64,000 nt of DNA from Symsagittifera roscoffensis (taxonomy: Eukaryota > Xenacoelomorpha > Acoela > Convolutidae). Below the pieces are notes generated by a model. It saw only the letters and a list, made by a program, of their open reading frames with translations. It was not told the origin of the DNA and made no database searches. The stretch covers positions 30,468,833-30,532,832 of the forward strand of contig NC_087062.1 in assembly GCF_963678635.1 (NCBI RefSeq). Direction: 5' to 3'. The position numbers and the translations under genes are program-made. Below are positions 24,240 to 34,769 of the stretch, piece by piece (the stretch's first letter is position 1; every line of letters starts with the position of its first letter).

Positions 24240-25190
24240 TCGGAGAAATTGCTTAATTTGCGGATTTCATCTAAACTTTTTGCGGATTCACTTTTTTTTG
24301 CGGATTCATTCGAATTATATTTTGCGGAATCCATTTACAGTTGCGGAATCCAGAACAACTAGCTATATTCGTTAGTTGGTGAATCAGCGACCCAACAAAT
24401 GTTCTTACAAAACTTGCGTTATAGGCATTTGTTAGTTGAATCCAAGGAAATTTTGCGAGTGAACTCACTTATATTTTGACACATGTCTAAAGTTTTGTCT
24501 CTGGAATTCAGTAACATACAGACGCAAAATTGTGAGCCTATTCAGTGGACAATTCGGCTCGAATTGTAAAACATATAAAAAGTAGTTTCTTATTTTATTA
24601 ATAATCAATGTGCCGATAAAGCATGTGGCATTCAGAACTTGTTTTACAAGGCAGCTTCTGTGTTCAAAAAACCGGCTGCTGTAGGATGATTGGTATTTTG
24701 TCTTAAGCTCCAACAATCTTTGCTGAAAATTTGCAGCTTCGAGGCTTTTGAGCATTAAGCCGCAAGTAATTGGTTTTGCCACAACAATAGCCACAATTAA
24801 TTAAACCTGCACTTGTCAATTTGACGATATTCAGCTTCTGCTGCCACAAATTTAGGGGAAAAAAATACAATGAGCTAGAGAGTACGATAAGTATTCAAGA
24901 CACATTAATCTAGCTAGCAATATGAAATGGAAACGTTTTTAAAACGTTGAAATGACAATAGGACAATTTGGTATTGTGGAACTAGTTTAAAACTAGTATT
25001 TATATCCAATTAAATTATTGAAAAATCTATCTCTGTAGTTTTTTTATAACTAACTAATCATGATCCATAACTAACACTTATTATAAATTGTATAGCTGAA
25101 ACTATTCATAGTTTCGTCAACAGAACAGAAAAAAAATAACTCAGCAAACACTCAAACACGAGTATACACTAGATCTATTGAGACTAGGGG
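24240..25190. repeat. Terminal block of duplication unit 3
   Basis: Matches 7880-8878, including the clustered GCGGATTC / GCGGAATCC motifs in the first ~120 bases. Homology to copy 1 ends just after ATCTATTGAG. Confidence 0.7.
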
Positions 25191-26314
25191 AAAAAAGAGT
25201 AAGATAAGGATCGGTATAAGACTAAGAAGTTGCACGAATCTATACGGCCCAGAATTAGATAGCTTGACGAACAGACGGTTTAAATTATCTGAATTTACGC
25301 TTAGAGTGAGCCATCCCGGACATAAACTCATCTGGTGCGACCAAGAACCTCGAAAAAGACCTCAAGAAATTTAGATTTAGCATATTGAGAATAGAAATAT
25401 GATCAAAAACACATCACAAAATGTTCGATAGTATTGCAAACTTAATAAGTATATCTCTACATCTCAATAAGTCTAACCAAAACAGCCGCAGGTTGCAGTT
25501 TACACCATGTCAAAAGCCAAACAACAGACCGAAATCATAAATCTTGCAACGACGCAGGTTGCAACGATAATTTCTCTACAAACTTCTCAATGCAGTAGAT
25601 TTTGATTCACTATCTTGAATAAAAAAATACTTGGAGCAATAAGTTTCCTTTTCAAGCCATATACCTCTCAGTGATGTATAACCATATTAAATAACATAAT
25701 AACGATTGATCAACTGATACAAATGTCAGTAACTTTAAAACTTTTGTAAAAAAAAAGTTGAACGAGAAATGCAAAAATTTGTTAGTGGATTAAATTAAAG
25801 ACAGTTTTATTAAATATATCAAAAATTCCTTGCTTCTCAAGGACTCACATCATCATCCTCGCACAATCTAGCTTCCTTGTTCTTCCATCTAAATCGTAAC
25901 CATAATCACTCAAAAATTAAATATCATTTAAATCATCAATTTTTCAATCAACCCTTTTTTAAAATTATAACCTCTTTCCAAAAATTTGAAACAGTAACCC
26001 AAAATATTCTTAAGGCCTATCTTTGTTATGTAACAATCTAAATTTTCTTTAAACCAGATCATCAAGACTATTTTTTCTAAATTTTCATTTATTCAAAAAA
26101 TTTGATCACCAAAGCTTTCCTTGGATCAATCAGAAGAGTTTTGTTCTCCCCACCGCTTAATAAACGTGTACAACAACCTCAAACGTCGGTTCACTCTCCA
26201 ATTTTTATCAGTGGTCAAAGAATTATAGAAATTTTTGAATACCTAACCATTTTAATTAAGATAAACAGTGAAGAGCTTCGGTTACTAATCCTTCACTTTA
26301 ACCCCTCCTCTTAA
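25190..26314. other. Single-copy AT-rich spacer
   Basis: About 1.1 kb separating unit 3 from the second copy of block B. Composition is low complexity with poly-A/T runs. No ORF longer than ~70 codons and no repeat or RNA signal could be recognised. Confidence 0.5.
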
Positions 26315-28580
26315 ATGACCCAGGCTTCAAAATACCTAGAGTTAGTAAAATTTAAAACAGTATCTAACGATCTGCTTGCATTCTAATAATACTTGAGCTT
26401 CGTGGATTGATTTATTATTCTCCAACCTCCGATCACAAATCAAAACTTTAAGTAAGATTAAGTATGTTTTTCTTAAAATAATCTTTAATCACCGAGAAAG
26501 AACAAAATCAAATGATTAGATCTAAAAAATTTCAAATTCTTCCAATTTCGATTGGTGTGATTTTCCTGAAACAAATCTAGATGGTTACAGCTGTAAAAAA
26601 GAAACACAAAATGGCGCTAATCAATTCCAAGAACTAACTTTACTCGAATAAAACTAAATTTCCTTTAGATTGTTCTTGTGTTTTTTAAGCTCAGTTAAGA
26701 TTGTTCTTGTGTTTTTGAATTTTTTAATGAATCAAAACTTTGTTTGCTAAAACCCCATAGAACACCCCTTTTTTAATAACTCTTTTATGAAACACAAAAA
26801 AAATAATTATTAGAGCCTAAACAATGCAAATAATTAAACATCGGAAAATTTGTGTCGATGATATATATTTTTTTTCAAAGCAGACCAAGAAATAACGTCA
26901 CTGAGTTAGCTCCAGCATAGAAAAATCAATTGTCCTTGTGATGTTTGATTGAGGGCATAAAAAATTTTCACCATGGCCGAATCAAAGCAAAAACTTAAAC
27001 GGACAACAAAAAAAAATAAAAAATGAAAAAGCACATTTATCTACGATCAATAAGAATTTTTTCTACAATTTTAATTTCCAATAAGTCGCGCCTATAGATG
27101 TAACTACAATGTTGGTAGTTTTTGAGGTTTTGCAACCCAAGATATGGATATCTTTTTTTTTTTATGCGAAAATTAACTTGAGCAAAACCCTGGAAATTAA
27201 GTTTTCTCTTTTTTTGCACACAGATGATTAAGTCTAACAAATTTCAAATTCTTCCACCTTCGATAGTTGTGATTTTCTTAAAGCAAACCTAGATTGTTAA
27301 AGCTGTAAGCAAGGATCCCACAATCGCGCTAAGCAATTCCAAAAACTAACTTCACTCGAAAAAAAGTAATTTTTCACGCCCCAAATTAGGTGAAAAAATA
27401 AGAAAATAAGCTATTGTAAGCCTGCAAGCTCACCTCTGTACTTTGAATTCAGACCAAAATGCAAAAATTTTAAATGTGTTTTTCTCGACACTACGAAAAA
27501 ATTTGCCAAACTTTTAAATATTGTTCCAATTACGACTAAATGGGTTTTAATGAGATAAATTACTCGTCCGATGATTATTTGTGGTACCTGATTTTGCGTG
27601 GAAACAAAAAAAACTAAAACACACCCGAATACAAAGTTCCTCCCCATTTTTCAAATAATAATCATAATAATGTGTTTTTTTTTGCGAATAGCAGAGGAGC
27701 TATCAGTAGGCCTTAACAGCCCTGTCGGGGTAGTCCAGTTATATTATCTCCCCACATCGCCGTTTTTTGCGTCTAGAGCTTTCACGTGGTATCACTATTG
27801 CAGGCGAAATAGGTCAAGCTGTGGTAGATCTGAAGTTAGAAGTCAAGTGAGAACTGGTCCTCGCACACTATCATTGCCATGGCACGGGATCGAATACACG
27901 ATCTGACGATTTCAAAGTGAACGTGTTACCACTATGCTAGGCACCTCCAAATGGTCACATTAAAAAAATTTCACTACTAATCATTCGTTGAGTCGAAAAT
28001 CAGAGAGGAAGTATACCTTGCTCTGAAAAATTTTTTTCCGTCTGATTATCTTTCGAATTTCTTTGAGCTTGAAATATTTTGATTCAGCTTTTAAAGTCGA
28101 AAAAAAAAGGAATAAAACCTTGAAAAGTTCCTTCTGAAATCTCACACTATAATGCACTAAATTTTAATGTGGTGGGCTTATGAGAATCTTATTTGGTTAC
28201 CTGTCTTTACAAAACTTAATTTTTTTTAAATCCTCAAAGAAATAGGTAAAAAAGGGCCATTTTTTCCAGAACTTTTTGCAAATTACTCAAGAAAACTATA
28301 CGTATTACAAGCTCATTTGCTTTTTTAAAAATGTCTTATTCCTCTGGCCTTTAAGAGGCAGCAGGAACGTTTTAACCCTAACCAGATAAAAATAAATAGC
28401 CAGATAATAACAACAGTGGTTGAGGGTGAAAGCATCGAAAGTAGCTGACGCTACCATTCTACCTTTCAATAACGGAGCTATTCCATTCAACAGTAAGGCA
28501 AAAAAAATGAAATTGAAAAAAATCATTTCGGCAAGTTTTCTGTCTTTTTTTCAACAAATTTTGCATGAAGGGTTCAAATG
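26315..28580. repeat. Second duplicated block (B), copy 2
   Basis: Homologous to 13905-16500 with the ~400-bp indel described there and several small ones. It contains the second SINE-like copy. No supported gene. Confidence 0.75.
27540..27946 (-). repeat. tRNA-derived SINE-like repeat, second copy
   Basis: Head at 27946-27879 on minus with A-box-like TAGCATAGTGGTAACACG and B-box-like TATTCGATCCCGTGCC, and the same body as at 15130-15537. Present because block B was duplicated, so not independent evidence of transposition. Confidence 0.55.
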
Positions 28581-29696
28581 AAAGTTTTGAGCATGAGCAT
28601 GTTTTGCTGCAGTTGTGATTTTTGCGTCTTCGGTTTTTGCACAAGAAAAATGTGTAATGATTTTTTTTCGATTTTTAAAGATATTCGCCCAAAAGCTTAA
28701 TTGGTACAACATTTTGTTTGAATGCAATGTTACAAAGGAAGTCTAATATAATTGATACGCGATTTGCTAATGTTGAAAGCGGATATCAAAAAATTAGCCC
28801 AAGGAAACTGAAATCTTTGTTGTTACTCAATTTGGAGGAACAAAAATACAATTAGCAGCGCTGATTGTACAGCAAAAATACAGGAAATACCTGTGGCAAA
28901 AATATATAAGATTAAATTTTAGTGAAAATTCCAACCATTAAAATAATCATTATACGGATATAATACATACCGTAAACCGCGATATTATCTGACTATAAGA
29001 AATCAAAATAAGTAATCTAATGGAATGACATATTTGTGTCCTATCTAAATAAAGAATTATTGAATCTATAGGTTTCATTGGGTGTTTTTTGCGACCAAAT
29101 ATAGAGAATCAGTAGCTTCTTTCCTCGTGAATAATAGCAAGTCAAAATGCGTTCCGTGATGCTCATTTATGCGGTTTTCTGAGTTTCTCAGGGGAGGGTA
29201 AAGGGTGAATTTAAGACCCTCTCGCTCATACGTGCAAATATTAAAAAAATCATGAAGGACCCGATATCGAGAGAGGCGTTCAAGTATTTCATGTCAATTG
29301 AACTTGTTTTATGACTAAGTCACCCGAATAGTCAACTTCGTATCCAAAATTCCAATTTCAACAAATGTAAAATGACAAATGAATCCAAAATTATGCAATG
29401 GTGGAAGCCATTATATAATAGCGGAAATTGAGTGATGCAATGCTTGATGAATCGAAGTGACACTTCGACAGCAAACATGTTCATTTGATCTTTTGCAAAA
29501 GACCAAAAAAGGACAAAATTTACATTACCAATTGATAGCAGAGGTCACTTGCTGTAATATTTAAGCGGCAAACTAGTTTTACCCCATAATCAAAACTAAC
29601 AGAAACACCCCCACTTTCAATAAAAACAAATTTATTAGTTTTCGAATTTTTATGATTCTAAAAACATCGGTCAAAATTAGTTCTTAATTTTTCTAT
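28580..29696. other. Intergenic region upstream of the lipocalin gene
   Basis: AT-rich, no recognisable repeat or ORF of note. It presumably carries the promoter and any 5' non-coding exon of the gene that follows. A TATTTAAG motif near 29559 is a possible TATA-type element but is weak in such AT-rich DNA. Confidence 0.4.
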
Positions 29697-29710
29697 TTTT
29701 TAAAACACAG
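29697..29710 (+). promoter_or_regulatory. Candidate 3' splice acceptor upstream of lipocalin start
   Basis: A pyrimidine-rich tract (about 29680-29700) is followed by AAAACACAG ending at 29710, only 11 bases before the ATG at 29722. This fits a 5'UTR intron or a trans-splicing acceptor. By inspection only. Confidence 0.35.
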
Positions 29711-29721
29711 CTTACGAGAAC

Positions 29722-32700
29722 ATGTTAACTTCCAATATTCTAGAGTGTTCGTTTTTGTTGTTAACCTCAGTTCTGCTGTGTGCGAAGGGAGAATTGAGGG
29801 GAAGGATGAGATTTGGGAGCAGGCAAGATTGCCCTATTGAGGAGGCGTCAACTTATGCGATTGAGTTGGACGATCTGCTGGGCCTATGGTACGAAATAGG
29901 GAGGACTCATTTTCCATTCGAACATATGCTTTCGTGCAACCTGTTCCAGTTCGCAGTCGCAAACGAAACAGAATCAGGTTGGTAAAAAACGTACGCAAAT
30001 GCTTGAATCTCTTCACAGTATGTTTTTTGGTTGGGTTAGTTTGGGTAAAATTTTGTAAGGGTTGGAATTTTTGCTTGTAGAATTGAGGGCGGATAATAAG
30101 TTTTCAGGTTATTAGGGGAATAGTTACTTTTATAAAATACCTTGGATCACTAAATGTCACCGTACAAGAGTAAGTGATTGCTCCTGTAGTTTGCTCGAAA
30201 CTTTATAGCCCTAGTTATGCAAAAATAACTTTAAAAAAGCATTAAACGTTATTTTTTCAAAAATTTATTTTTGATTTTTTTCTCTTTTTTGGATGGTGAT
30301 TTGGTCCAATAGTCTGAGTACCCTGGAAAACGAATAGCTCAAACTATAGCTCAAACAATCCAATATAATCCATTATAATCGACTGTAATCCATTAAAAAT
30401 GAATTATAATCCTAATAATTTTTATGCCATATAATCCATTAAAATCCATTATAGTTGATTATAATTTATTATAATTAATTATATTGTTATGAAATTCTTA
30501 GGATTATAATCCGTTTGTAATGGAGAGTATTGGTATAAAAAGTATTAGGATTATAATTCATTTTTAATGGATTATAATCGATTATTCTGTAATACTGACC
30601 ATATTATGACAATATAATCGATTTATTTTAGTGCTTTGGGACCACTCGGAATATCTTCAAAAATCACGAATAGCTGGGTGATGGCGGATTTTCGCAAAAA
30701 TTTTCGAAGATATTCCGAGTGGTCCCAAAGCACTAAAATAAATCGATTATATTGTCATAATATGGTCAGTATTACACAATAATCGATTATAATCCATTAA
30801 AAATGAATTATAATCCTAATACTTTTTATGCCAATACTCTCCATTACAAACGGATTATAATCCTAAGAATTTCATAACAATATAATTAATTATAATAAAT
30901 TATAATCAACTATAATGGATTTTAATGGATTATATGGCATAAAAATTATTAGGATTATAATTCATTTTTAATGGATTACAGTCGATTATAATGGATTATA
31001 TTGGATTGTTATTTTTCAAAAATAATCGATTATAATGGCAATATAATCGACTTCGTGGTCTGAATCTTACATCTGTTATGGAGTATAATGGTTTATTTTT
31101 GTCTCTGATATCCATTATAATCAATTAGAACCCATGGGCGCTCGGTGCGGGAATGGATTACAATTTTGTGTGATTTAGAAAGAATACATCTGCAGATGTT
31201 TTTTTTAGTTTTTTTTTGCGTAGTAGGTTTGTAGTTTGTGATGTCTAAGTATATAAGACAGAGTACAAAACAGTAATTGTTTTGTCAAACTTTGGTCCAG
31301 CTATTTTTCTAGATTTCGACGAAGAGATTGACGGAATATTTATGCTTGACATGGTTTTTTGTGTGCTCTGTTAAATTTTGTTCTTTTAACTGAGCGTTTT
31401 TGGCACAATTTTTCTAACCATCTGAAATATATTGTTATCCCGAGCTAAAACTTAATTGCATTTATTTATCTGTGATTCTTTTTTGTAAAGTTTATCGATC
31501 AATTAGAAATAATTATTGCGCTTTGAGCACTTATAAGACGCGTCAGCGGCAAATTGAAATAAGGCTTTCAATTTGGTCCTAATAATTCGATAGGAGATTA
31601 AGTACATCGACTTCTATTTTACAGGGCGTGTAGGGAGACAAAAAAAAGACAAAAGTGATTGAAAAAATCTGGTTCATTATTTCCATTTTTCAGGTTTTTT
31701 CGATAATGAAGCAAAACTTTTTTCCCACCGTTAGCCGTTAGATGGCAATCGGAACATTGAAGGTTTTGCTCTGATATACGACTTGTCTTGTAGCTAGCTA
31801 CACTATTGTCTCAGTAGAAACCCTTATCTTGGAGAGACTGAATGATAAAAGTTAACTTAAGCCAATCTTAAAAGCCGCGAAAAATTCAAAGAAATCAAAC
31901 AAATGCAAGCCAGTAATTTTTGATTCTGATCGATTACAAAATGAAATACTTGTATTTTAGGGAAAAGCCCTGGATGTTTTGACTTCCTTTTTATTGGTTT
32001 AGAGTATTTGTTGTTAAATATAAGTTTGATAAATTACAAATTCAGAATATAGCAGATTGTTGATTCATGATTCGTCAAAAGCTGCCAAATCAAAAAATCT
32101 ATCATGAAAAATTATTTCTTAAAAAAATAGAAAAAAAATAGAAAAATCAAACAACAATTTTGGTTGAATTTTTGTTAACTTTGGCTTCTGATTAGAAGAT
32201 TTTTAATTGAGTTCCAAACTTTTAATGTGGAAGTAATGACAGTGCCAATCATAATTCAGTAGTCAAAAATCTGAAAAAAGAGCTGGTATATCAGTAGTCT
32301 TAGGAAATTAGAAGTGAGGTCGTTGATTGGTTGATAATTTTTGGGTATCCGGCTCTGAAAACTGTGAAAATTGAGCCGCTTCAAAATTGTAACCGGAAGC
32401 CATTAATAATGCTCCTATCGAGAACAAGCATTGATAAACCCGAGCGTTTCTCTTTACCTTCCCCGCGTATACAATATAAAAAATTAATATCAAAAAAATT
32501 GGTTTTTCTTGAAGTTGCATTTGACAAATGACCCTGGTATAGGATCTCTGGGCAACTTGTGCAGCAAACGGCTATCTTTGTTTGAATTGAGACTTTTTTC
32601 ATTATGTAGAACCTTTTTCTTAAAAAACATTTTAATCCAAAATCTTAGTTTGAGAAACAAATGGCATGTTTTTTGCGCTTCAAATTCAACTCAACATGAC

Positions 32701-33061
32701 CGGCAGTCTTTTTGGCGTACGTGACAAGAAACATAGAGGTTCTTTCCAACTAGACCCCAACAAGGAGTACTTCGACAGTTTCCATGTCAACTTCTCAGAT
32801 CATATCAACTACAAGCGAGATCCAGTTCAGTTCTTTGTCGGAGACTATTTACAAGATTCTTATATTATTCTGTTCGCTTGCCAGGAACTTCACACTCTTT
32901 TTCGAGGTCACCACGTGGAGAGATTTGTGTGGGTCCTTGTGCGGGACAAGTTGCCCAGTGCAAATGTTATTGAACTAGCAATGGACACTGCGACTAGATT
33001 TGCGGCCAGATATGATATCTTCATCAGAACTCACAGATTTCAGTGTAATCTGCCGTTTTAG
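29722..33061 (+). CDS. Secreted lipocalin (apolipoprotein D / lazarillo-like), two coding exons
   Basis: Exon 1 (29722-29981) encodes a signal peptide (hydrophobic residues about 10-21) and the lipocalin structurally conserved region 1: Cys37, then DDLLGLWYEIGR (Gly54, Trp56, Tyr57) and FExxLSC with Cys72. Exon 2 (32707-33061) carries the later strands (SYIILFACQ), the VWVLVRDKLPSANV segment matching the second/third conserved regions, the C-terminal helix and a late Cys (FQCNLPF). Joining the GTAAAA donor at 29982 to the GGCAG acceptor ending at 32706 keeps frame (phase 2) and gives 615 coding bases, 204 aa, a normal lipocalin length. Lipocalins bind small hydrophobic ligands in a beta-barrel, outside the cell. 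An alternative donor lies four bases upstream. The intron contains a 657-bp palindrome. An assembly gap follows 71 bases after the stop. Confidence 0.75.
30354..31010. repeat. 657-bp near-perfect inverted repeat (foldback element) in lipocalin intron
   Basis: Arms 30354-30659 and 30705-31010 (306 bases each) are exact reverse complements except for two mismatches that I found, around a 45-base loop. The arms are AT-rich, dominated by ATTATAATCC-type motifs, with a GC-richer inner part (TGCTTTGGGACCACTCGG). Each arm also contains a smaller inverted pair: 30380-30428 against 30532-30580, 49 bases with about four mismatches, so the structure is nested. No flanking target-site duplication is evident. 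It would fold into a ~300-bp hairpin in the pre-mRNA. Likely a foldback DNA transposon/MITE or a recent inverted duplication. Confidence 0.9.
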
Positions 33062-33131
33062 TAATCTTTGTCACACTGAGAAACTTCACTCACAGCATTA
33101 ATACTTAACATGGTCACTAAATTAGTTTCTG

Positions 33132-33331
33132 NNNNNNNNNNNNNNNNNNNNNNNNNNNNNNNNNNNNNNNNNNNNNNNNNNNNNNNNNNNNNNNNNNNNN
33201 NNNNNNNNNNNNNNNNNNNNNNNNNNNNNNNNNNNNNNNNNNNNNNNNNNNNNNNNNNNNNNNNNNNNNNNNNNNNNNNNNNNNNNNNNNNNNNNNNNNN
33301 NNNNNNNNNNNNNNNNNNNNNNNNNNNNNNN
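33132..33331. other. Assembly gap (200 N)
   Basis: A run of exactly 200 N, a conventional placeholder of unknown true size, 71 bases downstream of the lipocalin stop codon. The lipocalin 3'UTR end may be hidden here. Confidence 0.99.
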
Positions 33332-34131
33332 TGTAGCGCATTAGTGCATGTACATCCACCTATGTCTACAAAACTTTTCGTGATTTGACCACTGGAATTG
33401 AGGAACATAAGGGAGCAGACTTACCGGTAGGTCTCCGCTGCCCATAGCTTTTTTTGAGAAGGATTGATGGAGTGTATTTTAAATTGTTTGTGAAGATTCT
33501 TTGAGGAGAGTGGTGGTTTCTCTTATCAGTGAAATACTTGATTCAAGAGAGCTACAAATTGAAGAAATTTGTAGAGAGTCGAAAAAAATGTATCGAAGTT
33601 GCAGATTCGGGTTGATGACATGTCGACTTTATAAAGTAGATCGAGACTACGTGCATTCTTGACTCTTCGTTCTTACGGATCAAATAGCCGGATAGGGTTG
33701 ACTTCTCTGGTTGAAGCGCAAGGAGAATTGTATCCGTATTTTGAGTTCAATATCGTATTGGCCAATGTTCTATTTCAATGGATACCTTTGCTGCAAAATT
33801 GGGTCCATACAGTATATCCTGCGAGAGATGTGAATGCGGCAACCAAAACCAATAGAATATTTTTGCTAAATTTAATCTTTGAGTGTATCTCATCTTTGAG
33901 TGAGTTGAGGCGAGTTTTGGGTAGATCCATCTGAATTGTACACTGTCAAATACAAACTAATTGTGATTGCTTGAGGTTCAAAAAATAAATTTAGGGTGTT
34001 TGAGGTATTTTGAGCTATATATGTATCTATTTATATAAAACTAAGCAATAAAAAAATTTATTTGAAATTACTAAGGACTGAAAGTATCAAAAACTGAGAT
34101 TACTTTTCAATTGAAACTACTGAAGACTGAA
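33332..34131. other. Spacer, no supported gene
   Basis: AT-rich. A 91-codon plus-strand frame at 33659-33934 shows no recognisable motif. Nothing else seen. Confidence 0.45.
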
Positions 34132-34760
34132 ATGTCTAGACCTAAGGATGAGGAGAGGAAAAAGAATGAGGAGATATTAGTGAAAGCCCAATCGCTGGTG
34201 CAGAAAGAAATCGACGAATAGTTGTGGGCATCCGTTTTCCGTTTCCTGGGGCGTCAAGTTGAAAGAAAAAACTAGAAAAACTAGTGAGACAAGCTAAACG
34301 GCTCGGAGGGAGAAATGAGCAATCAGTTAAGGTGCTTGACAACATTGAGTTGCCTGGATTGGTACTTGAAAAGCTGTTAACGGGCTGGAAGCACCCAATT
34401 AAGGACAAATTCAATGAAACATACTTACTGGCTGATAACGATATTTTCCTCTCACAATTGGTAACCAAGAAAAACTGGTAAAACATTAAGTGAAATAGAA
34501 ACCGCAGCAAAGGCATTGCAAAATGCAAAAAGAAGAAATTCGTCAACCAGCTGAGAAACAAAAAGCCGTTTGTGCGAGGACGAGGAAACACACATTATTT
34601 ACAAAACCAAAATGCAAACTCACAAGACGACAACGTCCAACAAAATAAGCATAATCACCGACAACTTAAGCAAAATTACAGTTGCTGGACACATTTGCAG
34701 CAAGGCACATTCAAGTTTGTCCAGCAAAAGTTTGCTCGAAGTGCAGAAGAAACTAATTTT
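34132..34760 (+). pseudogene. Possible retroelement gag/ORF1 remnant (unassigned)
   Basis: Consecutive plus-strand frames, broken by stops and shifts, encode a charged helical stretch (RKKNEEILVKAQSLVQKE), a middle part (LPGLVLEKLLTGWKHP) and a basic, Asn/Gln-rich end (QLRNKKPFVRGRGNTHYLQ). The composition recalls the nucleic-acid-binding C-terminus of retroelement gag-like proteins. I do not recognise a family and there is no linked RT on this strand, so this is a weak call. Confidence 0.25.
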
Positions 34761-34769
34761 GAACAAAAC

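Larger units (their letters stand above)
17704..25190. repeat. Segmental duplication unit, copy 3
   Basis: Third direct copy and the one with the most complete 3' end of the retrotransposon. Content: minus-strand non-LTR pseudogene (17704-19990), ATCAAAAGATTT stretch (about 20020-20090), short GGAATCC region (20530-20740), ~900-bp dimer (21150-22990), tRNA-Ser-like relic (23423-23502) and terminal block (24240-25190). Very close to copy 2 over 20450-24240. The non-coding spacers in it hold nothing else recognisable. Confidence 0.8.

Noticed and set aside
30354-31010. Palindrome as an LTR or retroviral element
   Set aside because: Arms are inverted, not direct, and there is no coding capacity, primer-binding site or polypurine tract.
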